A DNA stretch of 64,000 nt from Anadara kagoshimensis (GCA_021292105.1 CM037870.1:62708167-62772166); one strand, 5' to 3'; shown: positions 11,428-24,240, numbered from the stretch's first letter. The notes: generated by a model from the letters alone, not told the origin. Made by a program: numbers and translations.

Positions 11428-12310
11428 TTATAAATCATTTAATACTTAATGCACCTGCATCCCTACAGATCTATCTGAAGATATTTCATCACCACCTTGT
11501 CAACCTTTAGGCATTGGGACTTTCCACTCCACTCGGTAAACTTAGATAAAAAAATGTGTAAGATGTATTAAAAGTCTTTCTCTTACAGATGCTAAATGGT
11601 CAATCTTCTATCATCACCTGTAAACAGGATAATTAATTAGTTTGATGGTCAATGATATCTGGTGGTTTGTTGACCTGATATGACCTACACTGACTATGTA
11701 GTGGTCAAGGAACACCTGTTTGTCCATGTTTACTTACATGTATATGATGATATAAAACAATTAGTTAGTGTATATAACCTAATTATGACCACAACACAAG
11801 GTACAATGATCTGAGATGTAGTAGAGTTATTAACACCTGTACATGCTTGTTTATGTAGTACAATAATAATGACATAAAACAATTGAATTAACTATTAACT
11901 ATTAACTGCAACAGCACAAGGAAAATGTACCAGTTAATATTGACTAGTCATGCCAACTAATAGAAGGGAAAATTAGCACCTTGACCATCTAGTATTGCAG
12001 TAAGCTTTTTACTACCTATGGTAAGTCCTAGTGTAAGACATTACCGGCATGCCAGTTCAGTTGCCAATGATCAGTGACTTTCCCTGGGTACTACATAGGG
12101 TTTCTTCCAAAATCGCAGAATATAAGTGAACAAATCCTGTTGTAGTATAAAAGTAAAAAATACTCCACTCTACCCCACTTGGCAATCATGGCCAATATAT
12201 TTCACTCCTTACAATTTGTTCGACAATCTACAATCAGTTTACAAATGGTGTTGTTTTTGTCTCCTTGCATCAGCAAAGTTCTTTAAACAGATCAAATTGA
12301 CAATTATGTC
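11428..12310. other. Non-coding stretch with weak SINE-L traces
   Basis: TAAGTCCTAGTGTAAGACA and CCCTGGGTACTACATAGGG near 12027-12110 are faint SINE-L matches. Otherwise nothing is seen. Confidence 0.45.
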
Positions 12311-12314
12311 AGTG

Positions 12315-12725
12315 TTCTTAGTTTACTGCTGAAAGTTTTCAAATTTGGGCACTCTGGTTTTCTCTGCACTTTTGTTTTCTTGTATCAGTTTCCTTATATG
12401 CTTAATACTGACAAAACTTGAAATTGTTCAGTGTTCTGTCACAGTTTACTGCTGAGGATTTTCAGATTTGGGCACTCTGGTTTTTTTTGCATTTTATTGT
12501 GAAAATTTGTTAGCCACTACTGTTCATGATGATAATAATGGTGATGATTATTTTGTTGATTTTTTTTTGTGCCACTGCTGCTGCTGATGATGATGATGTT
12601 AAAACCTTTATGATAATCATGATTATGGTGGTTGTAAAAAGTAGTAATAAACTAAAAATTTAATTGTGATTATAAGAAAGTTGATTGATTTTAAATTTTT
12701 GCACTCTGGTTTTCTCCACACTTTA
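12315..12725. repeat. Degenerate repeat of a SINE-L body fragment
   Basis: GCACTCTGGTTTT occurs near 12349, 12472 and 12701. The first two are preceded by TTTACTGCTGA(A/G) and AGTGTTCT, about 125 bp apart. Confidence 0.55.
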
Positions 12726-14390
12726 CTACAATTTGCCACATGTTTGCTGCTGTGTTTGTAATTATTGGAAAATCTATTCATTTTTAACATCTTGCTAGAA
12801 ATTATTTTAAGAGACAAAGGTCTGGATATTTATATCTATACAGAACCATATATTTATATAAAGAATTTTTTATTTATCTTTACTCCTAAAAATAAATGGA
12901 GAGTACAAAATGGTGATATTAGGTACAGCCATAATCCCAGCAATTTAGCTCTTTGTTATTATAATATAATCTGAAACTTCTAAGAGAAAATCTGAATTTT
13001 GGCATTGGAGGGCTTGGAGATATATATAAATAGCAGCACCTAAAGAATGTTGTTTTGCTGTTGCAGGCTGGCTGGCAGAATATTTCTGCTAATACATAAC
13101 TCATCTCCTTCTCATATAGCTTTGTATTTAACACTCAACCTAAAGATATGTAAATAACTAAAACACACACTTTCATTACATACAGTGATAAGAGGCTCCA
13201 GAGGAAATGGAGGGCTGCTGATTCACAGATAATTTACATGTAGAGAAAACCTGAGTACCTTTAACTTTATATCAGATATTTAAATAATAAAACACACCTA
13301 CAAAGATAACATGCTGTAAAGGAAAAGGGGTGCATCTAATTCAATTACATTTAAAAGAGATGTATAGAAAAGAAGATTGTCTTTGACTCTTCACATAAAA
13401 GCAACACTTTTATTGCATATTGTTATGAGGGACCCTAAAGAAATAAGACATTCATTACATTGAGTTTGGCTTTAGTGGCCAAATATTTTAAAATGCTGGC
13501 TTATGGATCACAACCAGTGTTTAGGATCCATTGCTTATATTTCAACCAAAAAGAATTTCTATATTTAAAGACCACTGAAAGTCTTTAAGGTCTATATTTT
13601 TAGGTCTGGATTGTTTTACTTAATGTGATTTTTTTGTTTCATACAAATTACAGTCATCATAAAGGCTATATAAAAATAACAATTTGTTTGTAACATAATA
13701 TACATGATATAGTGATAATTACTTTATTGATCATTCTGATATAATGTAGCTTCTGTGCGGAAATTGTTGTTTTTGATATGGTTCATTATATAAGGAAATT
13801 TATTGTGATTTATGCCAGGTTGGTTAAATTGTCATATTTTTTAGGTTTTGTTATGTTTTTTGTTTTTTTTATACATTACCAATTTTAATATTCAGTTACA
13901 CCATATGATACATGTCCTGTACCATTTAGGCCAAACAAAATATAAATTGCTTTACTTTTCAAATTGAATAGATTTTATATACTGGTAAGTGTTAAAGAGT
14001 CAAGTCCTGATGTCAGAGTCACTTTTTATGCTACAGTGAATTAAGCTTAGTGAAAAATTATCAAGGGACATTTTAACAAAGTTTTACTGCAATACTTGAT
14101 GCCAGCTATGTTGTAAAATTAAGGTGAGGATATTTGGGAAAAATAATGCAAAAATTAGGAAAATAGTAAATGTTTTTGCCATTGGGAATGAGGCCAATTT
14201 CGACCCTAAATTGTGGGTAGAAAAAGCCATACGTTTTAAGCTAAGAAATACAAAATATACCCAATTATGCAAAACACTGGTCTGATACAAAAATTTTACA
14301 TAGAGTTTAATGGATGGAGGGGTTTGGGAATGTAGTCCAATTTTTGCCCAAAATCATGGTTTGAAAAGGTCTTGTAATGATATGTTCTTA
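12726..14390. other. Non-coding stretch
   Basis: AT-rich, with a TIR end (AAGTTTTACTGC) near 14080 and no supported gene. Confidence 0.5.
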
Positions 14391-14941
14391 TATATCGGGG
14401 GGTTTTGTGTGATCTTCACAGGTTTTACTGTATTACTGGGTATATATCGGGGGTTTTGTGTGATCTTCACAGGTTTTACTGTATTACTGGGTATATATCG
14501 GGGTTTTGTGTGATCTTCACAGGTTTTACTGTATTACTGGGTATATATCGGGGGTTTTGTGTGATCTTCACAGGTTTTACTGTATTACTGGGTATATATC
14601 GGGTTTTGTGTGATCTTCACAGGTTTTACTGTATTACTGGGTATATATCGGGGGTTTTGTGTGATCTTCACAGGTTTTACTGTATTACTGGGTATATATC
14701 GGGGGTTTTGTGTGATCTTCACAGGTTTTACTGTATTACTGGGTATATATCGGGGGTTTTGTGTGATCTTCACAGGTTTTACTGTATTACTGGGTATATA
14801 TCGGGGTTTTGTGTGATCTTCACAGGTTTTACTGTATTACTGGGTATATATCGGGGGTTTTGTGTGATCTTCACAGGTTTTACTGTATTACTGGGTATAT
14901 ATCGGGGTTTTGCATGATCTTCACAGGTTTTACTGTATTAC
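14391..14941. repeat. ~51-bp minisatellite, 11 units with variable G-run
   Basis: ATCTTCACAGG recurs 11 times at 49-51 bp spacing. The unit reads G(3-6)TTTTGTGTGATCTTCACA then GGTTTTACTGTATTACTGGG then TATATATC. Length changes come from the G-run, so open frames switch between units and are not genes. The reverse complement contains ATACAGTAAAACCTG, the family's terminal-repeat core. Confidence 0.95.
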
Positions 14942-15587
14942 CAAGTATGTCTCTGTATCCAAAATTATCCTAGATATTTTGATGTCCCATTAAGTTCCAT
15001 GTTCCTTTCATTATCAATTTTGATTTCACACGTGGGGGATTTAATTAGGTAAAAAGGAAGTGCTTACCCTTCTGGAGTGCCCAACCTCACTTCCCTAGTG
15101 GAAGTTCATGTGTTTAACTTTTAATATATAGTTTCAAAGTTTTTACTTTGCATTGGGATTGTGATTTTGGACATGGATTGGTATCTTTGTTTTTGAGTTA
15201 GGCTTTATATTAGTCTACTTTCATTAAATCATTGATGGTATATATAATTGAAGTTTTACAGATATCTACCTGTTGTAATGATTAATAAACCCTTCTTGAA
15301 CCACAAGATTTTCTTTTGAAATATAAAAAAGTTGTTACTAATTTGTCTTATAGTTACCTGACTTCATCATATGTTACATCTTATGTCATTTAAAACCTTA
15401 CACAAATAATGACTCATTACAAAAAACCTATAATAAATTATCAGTCAGATTTTATTGAACAAGACATTGTGTAAAACAAATGTTATCTAAAATTAACAAA
15501 TATCGAGGGAGGGGGAGGGGCAGGTGTAAATGATAATTAAACCAGTCTGGATAGCATAAACTACATAATTTTGTTAACATACTTACA
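14942..15587. other. Non-coding stretch
   Basis: AT-rich. No gene or clear repeat. Confidence 0.5.
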
Positions 15588-15680
15588 GTAAAACCTCAAT
15601 TCCTTGCTATCATTTTTTCAGTCAAATTTTGGAATAATTTAAATTGTTTTGTAATAAATTGAAGGGGGGGGGGGGGGGGC
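15588..15680. mobile_element. Left end of CAGTAAAACCT family, followed by poly-G
   Basis: TACAGTAAAACCTCAATTCC, TCAGTCAAATTTTGG, then a G run at 15663-15679. The right end was not found. Confidence 0.4.
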
Positions 15681-15774
15681 TTATAAAGAAAATTATATAA
15701 GAAATTATTTTTTAACTTGAAATATTACAGTGATAAGTGGATTAAATGATTATTGGAACATGGAAAAAGGGCTA

Positions 15775-15962
15775 GGTTGCTTCTAATTATCTTAGGTTGG
15801 AATCCTACTTGGAGATCTTCATGTTAGATTGCCGGTTGCCTTGCCAGAGTACAGAGATTTTCTCCAGATACTTCAGTTTTTTTCATCATCCCAAAACCGA
15901 CTACCTCGATATGAGTGGAATAATCTTAACTGATACCTAAAACACCATTCTTCTATCTATCC
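15775..15962 (+). mobile_element. SINE-L copy (head decayed)
   Basis: TTGGAATCCTACTTGGAGAT is the B-box region. CATCATCCCAAAACCGACTA, GATATGAGTGGAATAATCTT and ACACCATTCTTC follow. Confidence 0.75.
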
Positions 15963-17067
15963 ACCTGCAGGAACAAATTCATATTTGTAATTGTAATACT
16001 GTGTGTCCCAACTTTTGTTGTCTTCATGGACACCTTGATTCACAAAGTTACATGTCATTGAAATACATGTAGTATAGATTATAAACTTAACTTAATGCAA
16101 ACTTATCACCCAACCAAATGTTATTTTCTCAAAGAACTGAAAATTGCACACCATGAAAATCAGTGGTTTCACAGTATAAAAGGAATTTACCTCCTTTTGA
16201 TTTTATGTTTATTTGGTAATAAAGAGTTATCTCATCTTATCCTGTACATAACCACCTTGAATACATTATATACTTGGAGTTAATTTAGTAATATTATTAA
16301 ATAACCAAAAAATGTTTTGAAAACCAACATAAATTAAAATAAAAATAAGAAAATATTTGTTCATTGCCTTTATATTATTGGTTAAAACCTATTTAGAGCC
16401 CCATGTTGGTATTACATCATACAATCCATGTTTTTCCTTCTACTAGACTGGCAACCTGTTCCTGTAAGCATGTAGATTGGTGTCCTGATTACATTGCAAT
16501 TAAAAGGTGAGTAAAAATAACTCATGTTTCTACGTTCGAATCGATACAGAACTTTTTTTATTATCAGCAGAAAATAGTTTTTACTTACATTGTTAACTTT
16601 TGAGCAAAGATAAAAAACTTTTCTTGTAATAGAAAAAAGTTGAAACTATTGTAAAAGTATTATGATATCTTTGGTTTTGATAACTCCATATTGCATTGAA
16701 GTTTTCTGTACAGACAGTAGGGGTGATACATTTATTTCACATCTTCTAATATTTTATAACACCTAGTTATATTGAAGTTTTTTGTATGAATAGTCTGATG
16801 GACAGTTACAGACCTTAGCAGGCATTTTATTGAAGGTAGCATAAATCAACTTTGTGTCATGTGGTCTTGGTTGCCATGACTTGTTTTTTTCAGTAGCAAA
16901 TTTAGACTGTCTTCTATTTTAAAATCATTAATTGTAGCTCTCTGTATCATGAATTTAATCTTAAATGTTCCCTGGATACCATTTAGTCAATTGATCCAGT
17001 GTCTATCCAAAGTCAGGAGTTTTATAATGGTTTCAGTATGCACATGATGAGTCCATCTTGTCTCTTG
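15963..17067. other. Non-coding stretch
   Basis: AT-rich. No gene or clear repeat. Confidence 0.5.
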
Positions 17068-17240
17068 TCTTGGTGGTCGAGTTGTCTAAAGTTTGACCTT
17101 ATGGTTCACACCACCTTTCACTGCCAAGGTCTGAATCCCAGTTAGGAGAGATCCTTGTGTGAAAAAGGTTATCAGTTAAATTGCCAAAGGTGTATAGTTT
17201 CTCCATGCCCGTAATCTTACACTTCACCGAGGCCTCTGTA
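17068..17240 (+). mobile_element. SINE-L copy (3' truncated)
   Basis: Head TTGGTGGTCGAGTTGTCTAA, B-box-like GGTCTGAATCCCAGTTAG, then GATCCTTGTGTGAAAAAGG and TTGCCAAAGG. Confidence 0.85.
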
Positions 17241-18325
17241 GTATTTAAAAAATTAATCATTTTCACATTTTTGTTGTTTAAAGAATTATTCAGGTTACAC
17301 TTGAATGGTGTAAACATACATAACAATTAATGTAGCGTTTAATGAATTTTAGTGTACATGGGATGCCCAAGGTATAAGGGACTGGTAGAATGAGTTAAAT
17401 TAAAATTGTTCAAGATTTCTGAATCAGCATCTCGAAATGTAAATACTCTTAGAACAGAACTAGAATTGCTGAAATAACTGTGTAAGCATTTGTTTTCATG
17501 GTTCTAAGGGTAAAACCCTTTTGTTGGGTGGTAAATTCATGTTATGTGGTTAATGTTTAAAACAGGTTTGTAGTACCAGTATATGCTATTTGGTTGAAAT
17601 GTAAATTCATTGTTCAGAGCATCCATGAAATATGGAAATAGGAACACCACAAGAATTCATGATTGCTCTATATTTCTTGTGGTTTAGAGTCTATCCATGT
17701 ATTTATTAAAATAAGAAAGTTTTCAAAATGTTTGATTGGCCAGGTCGAAACACAATGATAAAGCTTCACTGCATACATGAAGGCCTTATGTATATTATTT
17801 TATTATAGACTTTACAAATTTATTGTCATAGCATTATCTTGTTGACTTTCATTTGACCTGCTGAGTTAACATTTTTATAACAAAATTTACAGGGGGGGGG
17901 GGGGGGATTTCAGTATCTGTTGACCCTGAATTTTAAATCCTGATTTATCAGGGTAGAAATCTGGGTAGATTTCCTTGTATTATTAAGGTTAAGATTTAAG
18001 GAACAGTTGATCTTTTTACCCAATGAGTCATGTTGTATCTATCTCATACTTATATTCTGTTGTCTGAAGGTTTTGTTGTAAGATTTTCTGTAAAATTCTC
18101 TTCTGTACATGGTTTCTGCAGTAGTATTGGTTGCCTGGATTATCACATTCATCCCTGTTAATTTTGGGGTTCTCTGTTGAGTCAATATTACACTTTACCT
18201 GTTTTGTCTATTCTGTTTCTGTGAAGGTTTTGTAGTAAAATTTTCTTACAAATTCCATTCTGTTCTGTACATTGTTTTTGCGATAATATTGGTTGTCTGG
18301 ATTATCTCATTTATTCCTTTTCATT
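17241..18325. other. Non-coding stretch with poly-G
   Basis: Contains a G run near 17893-17906 and two similar TTTTGTAGTAAAATTTTCT/TGTTGTAAGATTTTCTGT passages ~170 bp apart, suggesting an old duplication. No gene. Confidence 0.5.
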
Positions 18326-18585
18326 TTTGATCCTTGATTGCCAAATGGTCTAAAGCACTGACTTATTGATCATAGTGCCTCTCACTGCCTAGGTGTAAAC
18401 TTGGGCAATTTCGAAGATCTTAGTGTGAGAAAGGTTGTCAGTTCCCTTGTCAAAGGCTTGTGGTTTTTTCAGACAACTTTGGTTTCTGCCACCATCCCAG
18501 AACTAACAGTCTCTGGATATAAGTGAAAGAAACTTGAATGGGGTGTAAAACTGCATTATACCACTCCACTGAACTAGTAGTATAT
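18326..18585 (+). mobile_element. SINE-L copy
   Basis: Head TTGATTGCCAAATGGTCTAA, CACAGTGCCTCTCACTGCC-like CATAGTGCCTCTCACTGCC, CACCATCCCAGAACTAAC, tail ending ACCACTCCACTG. Confidence 0.85.
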
Positions 18586-18629
18586 GAAGTGCTCTTTGTA
18601 AAGTTCTTTGATTCCAACACCAGAGGAAT

Positions 18630-18845
18630 AATACTGATGTATTCACCAGTCAAGATTCTTTCAGTTATATTGAGACATTCGGCTCTGGGATAGTGGGGAT
18701 AGTGGAGAAAACAGAAGTGCCCATAGAAAACCACAAATCTTCACAATACTAGGATCTCAGGGCCAGAATAAAAGAACCAAAGCACATGCTGTGAATCACA
18801 GTGATGTGTATGCATATGTCTTAGACCACTAAGCAACCAAGGCCT
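18630..18845 (-). mobile_element. SINE-L copy (antisense), inverted to the previous one
   Basis: CCAGTCAAGATTCTTTCAG, GAGACATTCGGCTCTGGGAT, GTGCCCATAGAAAACCAC and head complement TTAGACCACTAAGCAACC. Confidence 0.8.
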
Positions 18846-19239
18846 ATATCTTCAGTACACAGATTTCTCTATAACTTATAAAGATTTCAACAGTGATAGA
18901 GTACATACACATAAAATCAGCTATTAAAATATTTTTGTTGATAGGAATTAAAAATACAGTTTTAAATATGTTTTAAAACCTTCTACATGTATACCACAAT
19001 TTATTTTGACATGTGTCATTTTCTCATAAAATCTGCATTTTCCTGTATACTCTGTACAGATATGTTGTACTAGATATTTATAATCAATGACAGATTGCAT
19101 TGTACATAATCAAGTCACCAGATGGCAACTTATATATTGTTCTGGTGTCATATGTTTTAAAGAAGGTATAATTTTTATAAATGTTGAAGCATGCACACAC
19201 ATACACACATTGAGTGAAGAAAACAAACCATAAAGCAGT

Positions 19240-19785
19240 CACAGCTTCCTCCTTTCTTTAAAGGTGAGCAGTCAGTGGAGGAAACCTGGTTACCTGAAAA
19301 AATACACTGACATTCAACAAGCGAAGTAACAAACTTTATCATATAAGAAACTGCCTGATTTGGGATTCAATCATAGTTGTTGAGAGGGGCAGTAATTTGT
19401 AAACTGGCAATTTACTCACTTGTCCACTAAAGTCTTCCCAATAAAATGGTGGTGGGAAGAGCAGACTGTAATCTATAAACTGATGATTTAGATCACTACC
19501 CTACTATGGTCACACCAATCAAATGGGATTCAATCCTAATTGGTGAGAAGAACAGACTTATAATAATCTATAAGCTGACAATTTAGACCACATGGCCACC
19601 AAGACTTCCCAAATTAAGTGATATTTGATCCTAGGTGGTAAGAGGAGCAGAAAGTGATCTATAAACTAGCATGTTAGGCCACTTGGCCTCTCTGATTAAG
19701 TGGGATTTGATCCTTAGACCTAGGCTGTGAGAAGATCAAACAGTGATCTGTAAGCAGTGGATTTAGACCACTATGCCCTAAGTGT
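19240..19785 (-). mobile_element. Antisense SINE-L with tandemly repeated head
   Basis: One body (GTGGAGGAAACCTGGTTACC) is followed by about four to five consecutive antisense heads. Each carries GGGATT(C/T)(A/G)ATC(C/A)TA-like B-box complements and a GTGATCTATAA...TTTAGACCAC block, spaced ~100-120 bp between 19350 and 19785. Confidence 0.75.
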
Positions 19786-20908
19786 AAAATGAAAGGATTA
19801 ACTGATTATAAGCAGCAGATGATTTGTTCTGTTTCTGCTGTGTTATAAATGTGGTATTTTTCAACTACTAATTATTATAAACCTTGATCTCTATCTGTTT
19901 ATCTTGGTATACTAATCTGTCAAGAAAAATTATTTAGCAATCGCAGAAGTACCGACTTTCTAAGTATTGTTACTATTTATAGACACTGATTGTTGATGGT
20001 GGTGTAGAATTTATTGGTATGTCATACGGATGTATAAATAAATTCTCTATTACTGCTACAGAAAAAGAACAAAAAAATATATAATCCTGTTACCATAGCA
20101 ACTGCATTGTTTATATGCAGTACTGTTGAAGTGTTATTTGGAATGTCATGGAATACTAACAGGTATGTTATCTTCACAGTAGAATTATCCATGTTTAGGA
20201 GAGAAGAAAGGGGTTAAAATTATTTCACCTATATTGAGATGCCACCAGCTTTGATTGAAGATGGAGTACATTATATATTCATGCTATATGTAGTTTAGTA
20301 GGACTTCCTTATTCTATGTAAAATTTTTGAATTCTTTTTAGAGAAATGTTCAAAATTATTTATTTCTGACATGTTTAGGTTTTTCAGTCAAAAAAATAAT
20401 TGTAGTGGTGTGTGTAGGGGTGGGTGGGGGATGGGGTGGGTAAGGTGGAGTGGGGAGGAAGTCCTATCAAGCTCTCTACTATCTGAGTCACCTAAGACTT
20501 TTTCAGTAACATTTGTTTCAAATTTTAGTGGAGGGTATAAAATGAAATCCTTCAAGAAATTATAATGGATCAATTTGTTAAGTGGTCACTGTGGTACATG
20601 ATTGGTGTTTTCTTTTGTCAGTTTATGTTAAAAATTTATTAGTGATTGTCACACCCATTTTATAACAACAAAATCTGAGTGAAGATGTGATGTCAATGAA
20701 TCAAGAATTTACTGTACATTTGGTTCTAATCTAGGGTTACCATTTATCATGACAGAAAATTTAGTATAGATTTTTTTCGTAGTATTTGATTAAACTGTCT
20801 GACATTTGACTTTTTATTTAGATATTTTACAGAAATATTTTCTTTTTCATTAATACTTAGTAATAATATTTATTCCTGTTTTAGCTAACGAGTGTAAACA
20901 ATTCCTAC
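19786..20908. other. Non-coding stretch
   Basis: Faint SINE-2 3' fragment near 20205-20265 (ATTTCACCTATATTGAGATG then CCACCAGCT) and a G-rich patch at 20403-20460. No gene. Confidence 0.5.
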
Positions 20909-21122
20909 TACCAACATTGACCTGTCAGCTTGACCTTTCATTAGGAATATTCATATAAGATGCTCTACCTGATACATGGGTAGTGTTTAGATTTACAGTT
21001 CTTGCATAAACAATCTGCATTCCTGGTGATGTAGAGGAAATTAACACTTGTGTTCCCTATACGTAAATGTGCTGGTCCATATTTGAATTAAAGGTTAAGC
21101 AGACAGGTCAGTGTTGTTTACC
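20909..21122 (+). mobile_element. GGCAAACA MITE copy 2
   Basis: Left CCAACATTGACCTGTCAGCT, interior GGTAGTGTTTAGATT and CCCTATACGTAAATGTGCTGG, right AAGCAGACAGGTCAGTGTTG. Confidence 0.75.
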
Positions 21123-21278
21123 AGTATATCTGATTGAACCCTGGTTTTATTTTTTCGAGCTGTATATTTATCCTTCAGGGTTAGATTGTTGATGTGACCT
21201 TTGTGTTATGGTTTAACGATTTGACTTTATGTTTTCATGCTTGTTACTTTAGAAAATATAAAAAATGACATTGGTATA

Positions 21279-21494
21279 AGCAAACACCATTGACCTGTCC
21301 GCTTGACCTTTCATGAGGAATGGGCCCACCCAGTACATGTATATAGGTAGTGTTAGGATTGCAAGTAATACGGAGACAATGCATGTGTCCCATGATGATG
21401 GCGAAATAAATGCATATATTCCCTATACATAAATGTAATGGTCCATAATAAATATTTAAATTAAAGGTGAATTGGACAGGTCAATGTTGTTTCC
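21279..21494 (+). mobile_element. GGCAAACA MITE copy 3
   Basis: Left AGCAAACACCATTGACCTGT, interior TAGGTAGTGTTAGGATTGC and CCATAATAAATATTTAAATT, right GGACAGGTCAATGTTGTTT. It lies 157 bp from copy 2 in the same orientation. Confidence 0.8.
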
Positions 21495-21699
21495 CTATAT
21501 GTATATTTATTTCTTCTTTAATAATTCCACTGCTCAAAAATTTGTAAAAGGTGATTTTAAACAATAAGGGAATGTTACCTATAAAGTACAAATTTTATGA
21601 CAGGTAAAAGAAAGGTAATCACCTCTCCAATTACCTACCAGTTGTAGTGAGTAAATTAGGCCACTCCTATAAAATTTCATGTTTCTTCAGCTTTAAAAA

Positions 21700-21838
21700 T
21701 TTAAAGCGTATCCTAAAGTGAAAAAAGTTTGTCATTTTGCTTGCAGAAGGCCAGTAGTTTTCTCTTGGTATTCAGGTTTCCTCTACCATTGCAGAACTGA
21801 CATAAGTGCAAGAGACCTGACTAGAGCATAAACACCAT
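21700..21838 (+). mobile_element. SINE-L fragment
   Basis: GTATCCTAAAGTGAAAAAAG, AGGTTTCCTCTACCATTGCA, GAACTGACATAAGTGCAAGA, CTAGAGCATAAACACCAT. Confidence 0.65.
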
Positions 21839-22769
21839 ATATTGGATTGAAATTGACCAAAAATTAAGATTTTACACCAGTGAAAAGAATTTTCCAGTTA
21901 CATGATGTGTTTAAAATATAAATAAGTCCTGGCAAGCATTGGTCTCTAAAATATATGAGTTGATAATAAAAATTCTTTAAAAAAACTGAATTTTTATAGT
22001 TAAATGCTAGTTAATTATATTTTTCAAATTATATGAAATATTCAGAAGTAGAAATACTTGACAAGTGCATTTGAATTGTATTCAAAAGTTTGACCGTCAA
22101 TTCATATTAATCAGTTGTCGTTTAGCACTTAAGTCGTAAATTCGGAACACACCCCAATACTTTGACTCTTAAAAAACACATTTAAATTACCGGTACATAT
22201 TATATTGTATTAGGCCTTTAAGTCTTGTAAGGTTAACATATATTTTTTGTGTGTTTATTTTTTTTACGGGTATTGTGATTTGACTTTATTTAAGGTCTAT
22301 AAGTACAAATAAACAGAAGGGAGTGCCATTGTAGCAGAAAAGTTTTTATTATTCCTAAACATGCTACTGGAGTTTATCTATATGTTAAATATTCATTCAT
22401 ACCTAAAGGTAGTTTTTTGAATAGATAGATATACCTACATACCCCCCAATCTATGTATAACATTGCTACCCTCTTATTTATACAGCTACACAGATCACAC
22501 ACATGCACATTTAAACACAGACAGTTATTTACTGAAGTTCTTTAAATATAAATCCTGTGTTTATCAGGTTCATCTTTATATCTGATATTCAGGTAAAATG
22601 ATTTTTTATTGTATATATAATTTTTTTAATTTGTGTTTATGAATGTATTTTTTATCATATATGTACCTGTAAAAATTCACAGCATTTGAATAATTTTATC
22701 TTTTTACAGAGTGCAATGGAATGAAGTAATGTTATTTCACAGCAATTCAATTGCAGTATTTTATTAGTG
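21839..22769. other. Non-coding stretch
   Basis: AT-rich, no gene. A SINE-L-like tail phrase (GGAATGAAGTAATG) is duplicated at ~22719 and ~22772, just before the next SINE. Confidence 0.5.
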
Positions 22770-23032
22770 GAATGGAATGAAATAATGTTTTTTTTACACT
22801 CTAGTCAAGATTCTTTCACCTATATTAAGGTAGTCAGTTCTATGATGTTGGAGGAAACCAGAGTGCCTGGAGAAATTGAACCACTTGTTCAAGTTTGGCA
22901 AGAGTAGTGACAAACTCTCTAAAAATAGGATTGGCCCGAGTGGGATTTGAACCTACTGGTATAGGCAGTGAGAGGCACAGTGATCTGTAAGTGCTCACTT
23001 TAGACCACTCAATCTTCCAGGTTGGCTTTTTC
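22770..23032 (-). mobile_element. SINE-L copy (antisense, near full length)
   Basis: Tail GGAATGAAATAATG, TAGTCAAGATTCTTTCACC, GTTGGAGGAAACCAGAGTGC, B-box complement GAGTGGGATTTGAACC, GTGAGAGGCACAGTGATC and TTTAGACCACTCAATC. Confidence 0.85.
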
Positions 23033-23329
23033 AGAATTTGCATTTATTATACTGATTTTAGGTATTGTGATACAGATATATACAGTAGAACCTGCTGTAG
23101 TGACCACCTCTATGTAAAAGTCACCTGTTCATTTAGACCTATATGTTTCATATTCTTTTTTGCAGTTAGTATTTCCATCTTTGTAGGTTTTGAAAATGAA
23201 TACTAGTAATCAATTTTTCCTGTTTGTAGTTAATTTATACACTATGATGTCTATATTCTTCTATTTATATGTTATGGCAATCATGGGGAATAAATATATG
23301 GTAAAGCTGTGATTTATTGCTGCCGTTTG

Positions 23330-23486
23330 TTGTGTCAATTTTTGGTGTTATAAATGGTTTTGATGAAAAATAGAGGAAAGTTTATAGAGAAAAGCAAAGA
23401 GAAATAGATTTTGGAACTTCAAAATAGTGTGGCAGTAAGCAAGGTGGCAAAGTTATCAAGGGACATTCAAATGAGGTCTTACTGTA
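23330..23486. mobile_element. CAGTAAAACCT family right part
   Basis: TTTTTGGTGTTATAAATGG through GGTGGCAAAGTTATCAAGGG to GAGGTCTTACTGTA. The left end is not evident. Confidence 0.4.
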
Positions 23487-24104
23487 GTCTGTTTTTCATT
23501 TGTGTTTTATGTAAAAAGTAATAATTTGATAATAATGCCCAAATAAAAGGATTGATAAGAGAAAGTAAAAATTGTGAGTTTAATGCATGTTATACTGCCA
23601 TAACACCTGCACACTGTAGGTAAGTACTGCTCGCTGGTACAACTTGTACAGCTCGCGCTCATTAATTAAAACGTAAATGGTTCATATTATAACTAATAAT
23701 ACGGGAAATACAGCTAAGTACTGGATCGTAAATGGTATATATTATATACTAATGTACTAAAATTACTCACAAAAAGATTTATAATACACTCATTAGTTCA
23801 GGGTCACTAAGGTAATGTTTCACTCATTTTATGCTAAGTACGGTTTTTTTCTTAAATGATGTTTTCAGTGCACATGTAACAACGGTAATTGTAAATTAGT
23901 CTGCGCTGCATGTGCATTTCGCGCTGTGATGTTTATTTCTATTTAACAACCAGAAGTGCATGTAATACTGTTTGTTTATCATTCTTACAACAAGTTTAAC
24001 AATCTTAAACCGCAGATTGAAAATAAACAGTTTAGTAAGTGGTTCTAAGTTTCTGATTCTAGAAAATATAGGTAAATGATCAGAGATTCCTTTCTGTCTG
24101 GGAT
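23487..24104. other. Non-coding stretch with local CpG
   Basis: Slightly CpG-richer at 23625-23660 and 23905-23935 (CGCGCTGTGATG). No open frame or splice pair that I can support. Confidence 0.45.
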
Positions 24105-24240
24105 AAAGTGAAGTGGAGTAATGGTGTCTAACATTCCTGTATAGACTCTCTCACTTATATCGAGGAGATCACTTCTGGGATGGTAGAGGAAACCGGAGTG
24201 CCAAGTGAAAAACTAGACCTTCTGTAAGCAAACGGCTTTA
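24105..24240 (-). mobile_element. SINE-L copy (antisense, 3' half)
   Basis: GTGGAGTAATGGTGTCTAAC, CTCACTTATATCGAGGAGAT, GGATGGTAGAGGAAACCGGA, GTGCCAAGTGAAAAAC. Confidence 0.75.

Noticed and set aside
14405..14917. Open frames across the 51-bp array on both strands
   Set aside because: Frames change with G-run length and are repeat by-products.
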